Shown here piece by piece: positions 7,951 to 16,470 of a DNA stretch of 64,000 nt; the first letter of the stretch is position 1, and each line of letters begins with the position of its first letter. The notes beneath the pieces were generated by a model. It saw only the letters and a list, made by a program, of their open reading frames with translations, ran no database searches and was not told the origin of the DNA. This DNA is from Lientehia hominis (GTDB lineage Bacteria > Bacillota > Clostridia > Lachnospirales > Lachnospiraceae). The position numbers were made by a program, and so were the translations under genes. Location of the stretch: assembly GCF_021044755.1 (NCBI RefSeq), contig NZ_JAJNOR010000005.1:1-64000 (forward strand), given 5' to 3'.

Positions 7951-8323
7951 GAAACAATTTAAGGGCGTTCACCCCCGTTTGTACATAATCGTAGATGTGA
8001 AGTAGCTGAAAATCCGTCAGCTGGATGCCGGCTTCTTTAAGCTCCTGATAGGACGGCTCAACAAGCGCCGCCTCTGCGATGCAATGGAGAACCTGCGCCA
8101 TGTCTTTAAATTTCTCTCCGCTGTTTATCGGCTTTGTCACGCCATCCCGGAATAGCTCTGCTGCCGTTCCCAAAAGCGGATTGGAAATGGTCCCGGATTC
8201 TGCCATTTCCAAAAGAGACGGTCGTTTCAGCTTTACCACAAATGGCTCATCAGAGACAAAACCGGGAAGCTCCACTTCGGAGCCTCCCGCATATTTTTTT
8301 AATTCCTCCAGTTTACTTACCAT
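7865..8323 (-). CDS. Tail assembly chaperone (gpG-like)
   Basis: A 152-residue acidic helical protein (MVSKLEELKKYAGGSEVELP; SLLEMAESGTISNPLLGTAA) between the tail tube and tape measure genes, the usual place of the tail chaperone that coats the tape measure protein during tail assembly. The C-terminal tail (ASNESGTGAENKRQPGAKNRR in part) is polar and looks like the sacrificial end before a frameshift site. Position supports the call more than sequence does. Confidence 0.75.
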   Translation of the reverse strand: MVSKLEELKKYAGGSEVELPGFVSDEPFVVKLKRPSLLEMAESGTISNPLLGTAAELFRDGVTKPINSGEKFKDMAQVLHCIAEAALVEPSYQELKEAGIQLTDFQLLHIYDYVQTGVNALKLFREKQGANASNESGTGAENKRQPGAKNRR

Positions 8324-8335
8324 ATTCCATTCTCC

Positions 8336-8914
8336 TTATGCTGTTGCAATCGTCGGCAGTACATCCACGTATGCAATGGTATACGGTGCTTCCCCATTCC
8401 CTGGCGCAGAGTTGATCGTATATTCAGTTGCCCGGAACACGTCATCTTCGGAATTAAGTCCCGCCGGCTGTCCAGTGCACCCAGGATAAGACACCTTTTC
8501 ATAACCGGTGATATCGGACCCAGCCATCTGCGCGGAATAAGCATCCAGCTTAAACTTCACGGGTGTATACTCTTCGCCTGACGCCGGCGGCGTATAGCCT
8601 GTGATCTTCTGTGTCTCTGCATCTTTTGTAAGGAACCCACCCTGAAGGATCTCGATCAGTTCCAGGATAGTCAGATTATCTGTCAGAGTTATCGTATGTC
8701 CAGTCAGGGTCTGTTTCTCCGGCTTTTGCGCCTTAAGAGTTCCTTTTATCATCAGCTTCACGGCATCGGTCGTCTCCATCTGGGGTTCCACACTCAATTT
8801 CGTTCCAGATGTGATCCCGATACACCTCGGTGATTCTTCTTCTGTCGTTACAACAATCATACAGCAGTCAATCGTTGCTTTTTCTGTACCTCTTTTCGGT
8901 GTTGCTTCTGCCAT
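8336..8914 (-). CDS. Major tail tube protein
   Basis: A 192-residue protein with a beta-rich composition (ATIDCCMIVVTTEEESPRCI; TLTGHTITLTDNLTILELIE), a long loop around 95-120 and a C-terminal strand. It lies between the tail terminator and the chaperone pair, where siphophages carry the tube protein. It polymerises in hexameric rings to form the tail. The ATG follows GGAAG at a normal distance. The assignment rests on position, size and fold-like pattern. Confidence 0.8.
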   Translation of the reverse strand: MAEATPKRGTEKATIDCCMIVVTTEEESPRCIGITSGTKLSVEPQMETTDAVKLMIKGTLKAQKPEKQTLTGHTITLTDNLTILELIEILQGGFLTKDAETQKITGYTPPASGEEYTPVKFKLDAYSAQMAGSDITGYEKVSYPGCTGQPAGLNSEDDVFRATEYTINSAPGNGEAPYTIAYVDVLPTIATA

Positions 8915-8933
8915 AATTTATACTTCCTTTCTT

Positions 8934-9287
8934 TTAAAATCGGTTTACATTGCTTACCTTTTGTACCTGATAGATCAAGCTTGTCATGTAGGCTTTTACA
9001 TCGTCGTCAGGATAATGGGGCTGCTGGTCATCCACGAGCGTTACATGCGGATACAGGCTGTTCATACAGGTTCTCACGCCGTCTATGTATCCTTCAAATT
9101 CGCTGTACCTATTTACCGGATAATACAGTAGGATTTCATATTCTTGCACTGAGACGCTGTGATCCAATCCGGCGCCATTGTTTCTCAGCACCAGATACGG
9201 AGATGTACAGTCTCCTTTGTGCTGCCCCAGGGAATACACCTCATACCCGGCTTCTTTTAGATGTCTATATATGGTTTTCCATTCCAT
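8934..9287 (-). CDS. Tail terminator / tail completion protein
   Basis: A 117-residue protein starting MEWKTIYRHLKEAGYEVYSL, with a central EYEILLYYPVNRYSEFEGYI and a C-terminal strand (KAYMTSLIYQVQKV). The pattern fits minor capsid/tail terminator proteins that cap the tail tube and join it to the head. It begins one base past the gp10-like gene and precedes the tube protein, the standard order. Confidence 0.7.
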   Translation of the reverse strand: MEWKTIYRHLKEAGYEVYSLGQHKGDCTSPYLVLRNNGAGLDHSVSVQEYEILLYYPVNRYSEFEGYIDGVRTCMNSLYPHVTLVDDQQPHYPDDDVKAYMTSLIYQVQKVSNVNRF

Positions 9288-9288
9288 C

Positions 9289-9627
9289 TCATCGTCCTCT
9301 CAATATCTTCCTGCATCCGGCCATGATCTCCGGTCCACACTTACGAAGGGTGGGATAAATGATCGCGTACCGCTTTTCATATCCAAATTCCAGTTTTACG
9401 CCGTAATCCACCCCGTGAGCAAGATAGATTCTCAGTCCATCCTCGCTCTCTGTGCAATAACCTTTCAGTCTCTGCCTTGCATGACCGGTTCGGTCTGTCC
9501 AGGGACGATTGCTCTGCGCTTTTCCCTGCAGGTCCTTCGCCGCTGTATTTCCAAATCCCATCAACGATTTTTTCATTCTGTCAGGAAGAAAAACGATCCC
9601 TTGCTTCAAGTCTCCCATATCGAACAT
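9289..9627 (-). CDS. HK97 gp10-like head-tail joining protein
   Basis: A 112-residue protein when started at the ATG at 9627, which overlaps the previous stop as TGATG and has GGAGGTGG five bases upstream; a longer frame to 9657 lacks a site. It contains the gp10-family pattern of a basic N-terminal helix, KAQSNRPWTDRTGHARQRLK, then HGVDYGVKLEFGYEKRYAII and PTLRKCGPEIM. Such proteins act in tail attachment. Confidence 0.8.
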   Translation of the reverse strand: MFDMGDLKQGIVFLPDRMKKSLMGFGNTAAKDLQGKAQSNRPWTDRTGHARQRLKGYCTESEDGLRIYLAHGVDYGVKLEFGYEKRYAIIYPTLRKCGPEIMAGCRKILRGR

Positions 9628-9968
9628 CAGACCACCTCCAGAGATAAGTCCAGGCACAAATGAAGGTTCCCCAAGTCATCTATGCCAATCACCTTGTATC
9701 TCACCCCTTCGATCAACACGGTATCTTCCTTCTGAAGCTCGGCGTGATATAGAACTAATAACTTAGATTCTTTCTTTGTATACACCTTCCCGGACTCTAT
9801 CAGTGAGACATTCAGAAATCCATTGGCCTCGTGAAAAAGTCCCCTGCAGGATAGGACTTCCACTTCTCCCACGGGTTCATGAAATTCGTTTTCGCCCTGT
9901 CTTATGAATGAGCAATCCATTCCCCGGCATTTTATGGCTTGTTTTAACTGATGCAGTTGGTGTACCAT
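9627..9968 (-). CDS. Head closure protein (head-tail adaptor)
   Basis: A 113-residue protein from the ATG at 9968, six bases beyond the stop of the connector gene; the longer frame to 10082 overlaps that gene and has no ribosome site. A small beta-barrel is suggested by GEVEVLSCRGLFHEANGFLN and VLIEGVRYKVIGIDDLGNLH, the pattern of SPP1 gp16/HK97 gp7-like stoppers that plug the portal. The stop is shared with the next start (TGATG), so the two are translationally coupled. Confidence 0.7.
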   Translation of the reverse strand: MVHQLHQLKQAIKCRGMDCSFIRQGENEFHEPVGEVEVLSCRGLFHEANGFLNVSLIESGKVYTKKESKLLVLYHAELQKEDTVLIEGVRYKVIGIDDLGNLHLCLDLSLEVV

Positions 9969-9973
9969 GTCAC

Positions 9974-10252
9974 TCACCCGCCTTTCGTGATAACCGTGCA
10001 GTTCGGACGGTACATAGCCGCCAGCCGCATCCAGTAGGCGGAGGAATCTGCCAGAGAAAGGCCGGAAACGCTCAACGAGCATTCCTCGGCCTTGATCACC
10101 AGGCAGTGATACGACGCTAAATCAACATCATTCCCCGCTCTTTCAAGATGATATTTTAGCTCCTCTTCATCGAAAAACGGCACTTCCTTTTCTCGAAGAT
10201 TCAGCTTGAGTTCTTTCAGCTTCTCTTCCTGCTCCTGCTCATTCAGTGCCAT
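9974..10252 (-). CDS. Head-tail connector, gp6-like
   Basis: A 92-residue helical protein with a charged start (MALNEQEQEEKLKELKLNLR) followed by FFDEEELKYHLERAGNDVDL and AECSLSVSGLSLADSSAYWM. The EEELKYHLE motif at about 30-38 and the place right after the capsid gene fit the phage gp6-like connector family that forms the ring under the portal. Confidence 0.75.
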   Translation of the reverse strand: MALNEQEQEEKLKELKLNLREKEVPFFDEEELKYHLERAGNDVDLASYHCLVIKAEECSLSVSGLSLADSSAYWMRLAAMYRPNCTVITKGG

Positions 10253-10267
10253 GTTTTATCCTCCTGT

Positions 10268-11293
10268 TTAATTAGCCGGCGCTTCCGGTGTTGCCGGGTT
10301 AGCTTCAATTTTATGTTTTAAAGCTACAATCGGAATGTTTTTTAGATCTTTCTTGCGCGTCCAGTTTGCCGGTTTTTCGAGATCGGTATTAGCCGCATAT
10401 TTTTTTCCGCCGGTCATTGTCGCGGAAGGGTTCCACGCCAAACCTAACGGGTGCATGACCAGGGCTCGACGATTGATCAGTATATTCTCTGCTTTTCTCT
10501 TATTTCGATCAGTCTCTGTTCCCACTAAACCGCGCGGCATTCCATCATCACGGGCAAACACACCTTTTCCGAGAAAATAGGTCATATAGGTCTTCTCTGT
10601 AGAATCGTAGGGCATCCCGTCATCCACAATCACCTGATAACCCAAATAATAATCGATCTTTATCTGCAGGGTTGCATCATATTCTGTCTCAATGTTCTGA
10701 TGCTTTTGCAGCTGAGTATAGGTGGCTGAGTGCATAAATACCATTCCCAATTTGTCATAGGCATCCCCCATCAGCTGTTTTGCGTCCAGAGTGTTATCCA
10801 CACCAATGATACAATCCGTCCCTGCTGCTGCAGATACGTCCAGTACATGTTCTTTCAGCGCCCCCTTTGACGGATCCAGAATGCCCTTAAGTACGGACAG
10901 CATCACAGCCTGCTCTCTTTCATTCCACCAATCCGAGATCAGGTTTGCAATGGCAGCCAGTGGGTCGGTTCCGCCGAACACCTTTGAAAGATCGCTATCT
11001 CCCCAGCCTTTCTGACGAACCAGTAAAGTTGCTGTCTCATTATCGGTAGTAATCTTATCCACGCCAATCTCTTCCTCGCCAAACACCTCATCTTCACCAG
11101 TCAGCGGCTTATAAAAAGGCATGGTGATCAGGTTGCCGCCTTTTGGCGTTCCGTCTATAATTCTCGATACTTCCGGATCGGAAGTAGTTATCCCACTTTT
11201 CACCAAAGTGGATTTTTCAGTTGTCCTATGCAGAGTATATTCCGTAAATTTAGACGGTACGATCTGCAAATCTGCAATTGTTGTTATTGCCAT
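10268..11293 (-). CDS. Major capsid protein
   Basis: A 341-residue protein, the size of HK97-fold coat proteins without a long delta domain. Landmarks are ATTIADLQ-like N-terminus (AITTIADLQIVPSKFTEYTL), LISDWWNEREQAVMLSVLKG (spine helix) and YLGYQVIVDDGMPYDSTEKT, with GKGVFARDDGMPRGL near the C-terminal third. It is preceded by a GP20-type scaffold gene with only a 13-base gap. It forms the icosahedral shell. Confidence 0.9.
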   Translation of the reverse strand: MAITTIADLQIVPSKFTEYTLHRTTEKSTLVKSGITTSDPEVSRIIDGTPKGGNLITMPFYKPLTGEDEVFGEEEIGVDKITTDNETATLLVRQKGWGDSDLSKVFGGTDPLAAIANLISDWWNEREQAVMLSVLKGILDPSKGALKEHVLDVSAAAGTDCIIGVDNTLDAKQLMGDAYDKLGMVFMHSATYTQLQKHQNIETEYDATLQIKIDYYLGYQVIVDDGMPYDSTEKTYMTYFLGKGVFARDDGMPRGLVGTETDRNKRKAENILINRRALVMHPLGLAWNPSATMTGGKKYAANTDLEKPANWTRKKDLKNIPIVALKHKIEANPATPEAPAN

Positions 11294-11306
11294 AGTTTAA
11301 TTCCTC

Positions 11307-11894
11307 CTATTCAATCTTTGCTTCCATTCTTAGTTTCTTAGCCTGCTCCGGGTCAGATACTTCAAGGCGCATCTGTTCCGTGAGGTTCCATCCTTTCTGG
11401 GTATAAGGGTTCTTTTCATCCGGGGTCCGACTGTCATGGTTTCGTGGAAAGTTTCCTGCGCCGCCTGTTCCACCTGTATTTGCTTCCTGGAATTGTGCCG
11501 CATAGGTTTCCTTCGTAGATTTGATGAAATTTTCCTGATCCTTTACTTTTCCCTTATCATCAAATTCTACGGCGTTTCCCAACTTATACAGAAGATAGTC
11601 CACATCTGTACATCCTTCCGCCGCCAGAAGGGAGCGAAGAGAATACTCTTTTCGGTCTTTTTCCCGGCCTTCCCTTTCCTGCTGCAGCTGTGTCTGCAAA
11701 TCCTGAACGTCGACTTTTTCAAGCTCTGCAATGCGGTTTCCCTTTTTAATAATATCTTCCCGCAGTGCTTTAATCGTGGCCTCATCCGTGCCTTTCTGCG
11801 TCTGGTAGCCGGTGATATCAACTCCGTATTGCGCCATGATTTTTTCAACAGTATCTTTCTCCAGACCGAGGCCTTCTAAAAATTTCCTATCCAT
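11307..11894 (-). CDS. Capsid scaffold protein, GP20 type
   Basis: A 195-residue protein starting MDRKFLEGLGLEKDTVEKIM, with a long charged coiled coil (IIKKGNRIAELEKVDVQDLQ) and a Gly-rich and polar C-terminus, the usual pattern of phage minor structural protein GP20 scaffolds. It guides assembly of the coat and is then lost. A terminator lies between it and the MuF cassette upstream, so the capsid segment probably has its own promoter or relies on read-through. Confidence 0.85.
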   Translation of the reverse strand: MDRKFLEGLGLEKDTVEKIMAQYGVDITGYQTQKGTDEATIKALREDIIKKGNRIAELEKVDVQDLQTQLQQEREGREKDRKEYSLRSLLAAEGCTDVDYLLYKLGNAVEFDDKGKVKDQENFIKSTKETYAAQFQEANTGGTGGAGNFPRNHDSRTPDEKNPYTQKGWNLTEQMRLEVSDPEQAKKLRMEAKIE

Positions 11895-11982
11895 TGTTAC
11901 TCCCTCCGATACTACGCTTGTTATCGGGGTCGCGTCCCCGTGTACCCGCGCCGATTACGCCCGCGCCCAAGCGAATTTTGAG

Positions 11983-12010
11983 TATAATAAAAGCCCGGAT
12001 TTCTCCGAGC
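11983..12010 (-). terminator. Terminator after the MuF cassette
   Basis: On the minus strand the 7-bp stem GCTCGGA / TCCGGGC with a GAAA loop is followed by TTTTATTATA. It comes 18 bases after the stop of the small gene at 12029 and splits the head operon in two. Confidence 0.65.
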
Positions 12011-12028
12011 GATTATTTTATAAAATAT

Positions 12029-12241
12029 CTAACTATCCCAATCTCCATCTATGTGTTTGAATTTCACAATATCTGTTAATGGCTTACCTTTTTTCAGTGC
12101 CTTCTTAATATCCCTGATATATAGTTTATAAGTTATATCCCCGTATTCAAGCTCCTCATGACAGTCAGGATAATCTTCAAACATTTCGTAGTACTCCTCG
12201 TATAACTTGTTGAGTTCATCTGTCATTTTTCCATAATACAC
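12029..12241 (-). CDS. Small acidic protein, candidate immunity partner of the MuF toxin domain
   Basis: A 70-residue, acidic, Tyr-rich protein (ELNKLYEEYYEMFEDYPDCH; GDITYKLYIRDIKKALKKGK). It starts with GTG overlapping the TAG of the MuF gene (TAGTG), with GGAAAGG upstream; MTDELN at 12226 is an alternative start. No family is recognised. About one third of its bases are G or C in the stretch counted, less than in the head genes around it. A tiny gene coupled to the 3' end of a MuF gene with a variable C-terminal enzyme domain is the known position of immunity genes in MuF polymorphic toxins. The function is inferred from context only. Confidence 0.5.
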   Translation of the reverse strand: MYYGKMTDELNKLYEEYYEMFEDYPDCHEELEYGDITYKLYIRDIKKALKKGKPLTDIVKFKHIDGDWDS

Positions 12242-13806
12242 TACTTTATCATCCTTTCCAAAATTCCGAAAATTTCCCGGCTTACATTGGGAAACAGGTC
12301 ATTTACCAATATCCATACCTGGTCATCATCCTGATACTCTATTCTTCCAAATTGGGCCCATACTTCTTTTTCAACTTTTTTAGGCTTTTTCCAATATTCC
12401 GCGCTATGTCCAAAGCCAAGACGAAGCTCTCCACCACTTGCACCGCTTAGCATATCCGAGATCGGCCGGTATTCAGCCTTTAGTTTTGCACCATTTTTTC
12501 TGAACGCTTCCGGATGAGTCGAGTATAACATTTCTATTATTGTTTTTCCATTCTTTTCAGCATTCAAGACTATGTTCCTATAATCCAGAAGAATATTTTC
12601 TGTAAGTGCTCCATTGCTTGTAATCCCGTAGGCTTCATCAATCTCGTGGAACAATTCATGGGCGATCACATCCCCTTTCGCATCAGCAGATAGATAGACT
12701 TTTCCGTCCTTATGACTATAATACGAACGCTGTTCATACGACTTCTTAAATTCTACACGGTTTCTGGATTGTTGCAGCAATGCTGAAACATGTGGATTAC
12801 TGATATATTTAACATGCCTGTCAAACGAATCCAGCTGTTTTGAAATATTCTGTCTAAAAATCCCTTTGAAAAGTCCCTTAGCATCCTCATCTTCATCAGG
12901 AAAAAGCCATCTGTCCAACGCCGGGTTCTCGCCTCCATTAACCCAGTCATTTAGTTCCTCTGCGATCTCATAATAAGACTTTGTTATGACCGCAGTTATA
13001 ATACACACGCCATTCGGATGATCCAACGGTACATCGTCCTTGTCGAACAATTTTCCGTCCCGCTGCCTACACAGATCGCAGGTTCGGCCGCCGTTAGAGG
13101 AATGCCACTGATATCGTTCTATGAATGGATTATCCTGCGTACTCCGCTGGAAGGACAGCTGATAAGCATGGGTGACAGAAGTCCGAGCCAGACGCTGTGC
13201 ATTGTAATCCACCATCTGGTTACTACGTGGATACACCTTCTGCCATTTCCAAGGTTTCGCTGCCCCCGGTTTCAGATACAGTTCCAGGTCTTTCGCCAGA
13301 TCATAAGCGGACTTTTGCTCAAGGATTCCTCTGTTGATGATATATCCTATATCCTGATTAAACTTTCCCTGATAATTCCACAATCGCTCTGACAAACCAG
13401 TGAAATCCTTATAGATCCCTCCGTTCATCAGCTCATCCACACAAGACTTCGGAATTGTTGAAAACACATCCCGGAACCGTTCCGACATCCGCGGGGCAAT
13501 GCCGCCCCAGAACGCCTCCTGCGCCCCTGTAGTAGCCTTTGCGGTATCCAGAATGCTGTTCCCTACAATCCCTTGCAGTTCTTTGTATATAGACTCACTC
13601 TGCCCCTTTAAGGATTTAGCATAATCTTTCAGCCAGCGGTACTGCAAAGACTTTTCGCTTTTCCCGGCCAAGCTGTGCCCAAACTCTGAGGCAATATCTC
13701 CGTACAGATCAGCAATCTGCCGCTTCTGCCTCCGTGTAATCCGCATTCTCTTCGCCTGGGCTTCCTGTACCAGATCTTCATACTGCCTGATATGTCCATA
13801 TGGCAT
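12241..13806 (-). CDS. MuF minor head protein with C-terminal zincin-like metallopeptidase domain
   Basis: A 521-residue protein. Residues 1-280 are a Mu gpF/SPP1 gp7-like head morphogenesis protein, ending in WHSSNGGRTCDLCRQRDGKL and LDHPNGVC, its hallmark. Plain gpF proteins stop near here. Residues about 295-521 are an extra domain with HELFHEID (zinc motif HExxH at 383-387), followed by FGHSAEYWK and KEVWAQFGRI, which may supply the third ligand. MuF proteins with enzymatic C-termini form a known class of phage polymorphic toxins, delivered with or made in the virion. The C-terminal third is more AT-rich than the N-terminal part. A small coupled gene follows. Confidence 0.75.
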   Translation of the reverse strand: MPYGHIRQYEDLVQEAQAKRMRITRRQKRQIADLYGDIASEFGHSLAGKSEKSLQYRWLKDYAKSLKGQSESIYKELQGIVGNSILDTAKATTGAQEAFWGGIAPRMSERFRDVFSTIPKSCVDELMNGGIYKDFTGLSERLWNYQGKFNQDIGYIINRGILEQKSAYDLAKDLELYLKPGAAKPWKWQKVYPRSNQMVDYNAQRLARTSVTHAYQLSFQRSTQDNPFIERYQWHSSNGGRTCDLCRQRDGKLFDKDDVPLDHPNGVCIITAVITKSYYEIAEELNDWVNGGENPALDRWLFPDEDEDAKGLFKGIFRQNISKQLDSFDRHVKYISNPHVSALLQQSRNRVEFKKSYEQRSYYSHKDGKVYLSADAKGDVIAHELFHEIDEAYGITSNGALTENILLDYRNIVLNAEKNGKTIIEMLYSTHPEAFRKNGAKLKAEYRPISDMLSGASGGELRLGFGHSAEYWKKPKKVEKEVWAQFGRIEYQDDDQVWILVNDLFPNVSREIFGILERMIK

Positions 13807-13819
13807 CTATCACACCGCC

Positions 13820-15274
13820 TTACATTTCACCGGCAAAGCTATCTTCTAACATGCGCTTTTCCTGGATAAGCTGCTCTATCTCTGCGTCTGCTTCGTCATC
13901 TGTCAGACCTTTGTGGTCTGGGCCTCCCCATTCCATCAGATAGGATTTTATAGACCGGGCAACGCCGACTTCCTGTAAATCAAGGGTACGCTCTTCTGCT
14001 TCATCTTCCGGAAGAGGATACTGATTGTCAATAGTGACCACGTGATCCGCTGTCCGGAAATCGCCATATATCTTTTTGAGGTTCGGAAACACATCGGCCG
14101 CATACAAGACCATCTCGGTCAGCCATTCCAGTGCCGGTTTCCAGGCGGTCCATTTCGCTTCACAACGGCAGATAAGGGGCCAGTACAGCATCTTCAGCCC
14201 CTTGCCTGATGTCATAAGCCCTTGCGTTTTTTCAAGGCTTAGTTCCGGAATCCCGAGACTGTCGTGCATATTCTCCGAGATGTTTCCAAGGGTATCCGCA
14301 TAAGCTTCTTTGTAAGAAAATGAATTTTCCACTGTACCAACGGAAGGTATCCTTCCCTGGTTGATGGGGTCCGCCTGCAGATCCCAGACAGCCCCCGGCG
14401 TATTGGTGAGTTTTTCAAAAGCTTTTGGTGATGCACCGGAAACCCAGGTGATATGGTTCATGGTTTTTCGGATGCTGTCCAGATTTGCAGACCGCATCTT
14501 ATTATACCAGGAGTCCTCATCCATGATCGTATCTACATCAGATTCCCCATCCGTGTCACCCGACAGGCCATCATTGACAATAACATACACTGGAATCCGA
14601 TCAAGCTTTGTATCTCTGTCCTCTATCTCATGTCCCGGTACGGTCTCGCCGTATCCATCATGCAGACTCTCCGATACATAGCAGTGGCCTTTATCCATCC
14701 GGTATCGCTGCCGCCACCAACGCTGCTCCGTCTTATCCTCACTGTCGTTGACGCAATAAAAAAGGACGACCTTTCTCAGGACATCCACATCATCCAACTC
14801 CGTCTCATAAAAAAAACCATCTGCAGGTACAAACATGATCCCCAGTTTATCAGGGGTCACATTTACTTTTAAAGCAACTTTCCCACCGATAAAACAGTCC
14901 TTTGCCCCTTTCAAAAGTTTATCAGACCATAGATTTTTCTTAAGCACCTCTTTAATATATTCCTGCATATCCGATTCATTCGGCTTCCCCTGATCTGTTT
15001 TCTTCTCATTCGGACAGGATATTTTAATATCTGGAGTTTTCCCGACCATGAACTCTGCCTGTTTGCTGATCAGTCGTTTGATCTTCCTAGACCTCAGTCT
15101 TGTCGGTGTAAATTCTTCGGATTCTTCTTGCTCGGTTTCAAATTCCGCTCCTGCAGCATAGATATTATACCACTCTACGATCCGGCGCAGTTTTTCCGTC
15201 ATCTCCGGCCCGTAGGGGCCAGATAACTCCTGTATGATAAATATCGGTAAATCCATCAGGCTCATTCCCGTCAC
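13820..15274 (-). CDS. Portal protein, SPP1 gp6-like
   Basis: A 484-residue protein. Landmarks are EFTPTRLRSRKIKRLISKQA (N-terminal region), SGASPKAFEKLTNTPGAVWD and ENMHDSLGIPELSLEKTQGL (central), and a C-terminal acidic tail (DDEADAEIEQLIQEKRMLED). The sequence and its place between the terminase large subunit and the MuF gene fit the SPP1-type portal that forms the dodecameric DNA channel. The start overlaps the terminase stop by four bases. Confidence 0.9.
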   Translation of the reverse strand: MTGMSLMDLPIFIIQELSGPYGPEMTEKLRRIVEWYNIYAAGAEFETEQEESEEFTPTRLRSRKIKRLISKQAEFMVGKTPDIKISCPNEKKTDQGKPNESDMQEYIKEVLKKNLWSDKLLKGAKDCFIGGKVALKVNVTPDKLGIMFVPADGFFYETELDDVDVLRKVVLFYCVNDSEDKTEQRWWRQRYRMDKGHCYVSESLHDGYGETVPGHEIEDRDTKLDRIPVYVIVNDGLSGDTDGESDVDTIMDEDSWYNKMRSANLDSIRKTMNHITWVSGASPKAFEKLTNTPGAVWDLQADPINQGRIPSVGTVENSFSYKEAYADTLGNISENMHDSLGIPELSLEKTQGLMTSGKGLKMLYWPLICRCEAKWTAWKPALEWLTEMVLYAADVFPNLKKIYGDFRTADHVVTIDNQYPLPEDEAEERTLDLQEVGVARSIKSYLMEWGGPDHKGLTDDEADAEIEQLIQEKRMLEDSFAGEM

Positions 15275-16470
15275 CTCTCTCCATATTTCTTGTCACTGTA
15301 GATTCCATATCGCATGGCGTCCATCACATCATCCTCTACCTTCACCGGTTCTTCTGCCCCCTCTTTCCAGGCGTAAGTATCGATCTCCTTATCGAATTCC
15401 TCTGCCTGATCCCGGACAACAAAAAGACGACGCGTTTTAAACAGCGTCGCCACTTCCGCAATGCCCGCGGTCACATCTTTCATTGCTTTTATCGCCCTTA
15501 ATCCAGCTCTTTGCATTTCAAATATCAGGTCCGGCCTGGCGGAATCACAATAGAAATTGATATATCCATATTTCTCCTCCAGTTCCAGGCCTATCTTGAT
15601 CCAATCATCAATGGAACAGTGCTTTTTACACCATTCCTTCAAGATGTATAAATTCCCGTCTATCCCTTCCCCTATCAGGAGAAATACCCCGGGATGTTCC
15701 CACCCAAAGTCTACACCAACAAAGTGCCGCACGATTTCCGGAATCTTGTCTTTTCGGATGTAGTGTACCTTGCGGTCAAAGTCCGGATAAACAATGCCCG
15801 CAGCCGCCACCCATCCTCCATTGATATCTCGGTCTGTATACATCCCTGACGGAGTTGTGTCTATTATATTTTGGATATATCGCTTTGACAGGAACGTATT
15901 ATCCCGTAATTTCCAGCGGAAATCTACGATTGTCTTTCCGTCTGCCTTATCTATATAATCCCTTTTCAGCCAGTGGGAAGGGCTGTCTGGATTCGTATCT
16001 ACCAGAAGTCTCGCTCCATCACCAGAACATCGAGATTTGATCTCGTTAAATACTTCCGGGTTAGCCACCGTCGCTTCGTTGATATATGCACCGTAGGCTG
16101 TCATGCCTCGTATCCTGCCAAGATCATTGATCTTTGAGTGTCCGAAGCAGCATACTTGTACACCGAATAGTTTAAATCGGTTGATGCGGTCAAATTGAAA
16201 CTCCAGACCATACTTATTTGTTAGCTCATTTAGAATATTTCTTTGAACTGCTCCCAAGTCAGAGCCGGCGAGGATGTACTGCGGCAGAACAATCCCGTTA
16301 TGATCTGCTATCTGTCGTACCCGGCGTAGCTCATGGAGGAACAGATCATTATCTATTACTGTTTTACCTGAACGCTTTGCCCCGTGATTGATCAGCATAA
16401 AATAATCATGATTCATGGCAAATCGAAGGACTTCCTGCTGTTTGGGACTGTATAAATCATCCAGACCCAT
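15271..16470 (-). CDS. Terminase large subunit
   Basis: A 399-residue protein. The Walker A loop is GAKRSGKT at about 29-36. The nuclease half has VGVDFGWEHPG, YCDSARPDLIF and EDDVMDAMRYG, which supply the three metal-binding aspartates of the RNase H-like fold. It packages and cuts concatemeric DNA at the portal. It is close to the PBSX/YqaT type. It overlaps the small subunit gene by 14 bases and the portal gene by four. Confidence 0.93.
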   Translation of the reverse strand: MGLDDLYSPKQQEVLRFAMNHDYFMLINHGAKRSGKTVIDNDLFLHELRRVRQIADHNGIVLPQYILAGSDLGAVQRNILNELTNKYGLEFQFDRINRFKLFGVQVCCFGHSKINDLGRIRGMTAYGAYINEATVANPEVFNEIKSRCSGDGARLLVDTNPDSPSHWLKRDYIDKADGKTIVDFRWKLRDNTFLSKRYIQNIIDTTPSGMYTDRDINGGWVAAAGIVYPDFDRKVHYIRKDKIPEIVRHFVGVDFGWEHPGVFLLIGEGIDGNLYILKEWCKKHCSIDDWIKIGLELEEKYGYINFYCDSARPDLIFEMQRAGLRAIKAMKDVTAGIAEVATLFKTRRLFVVRDQAEEFDKEIDTYAWKEGAEEPVKVEDDVMDAMRYGIYSDKKYGER

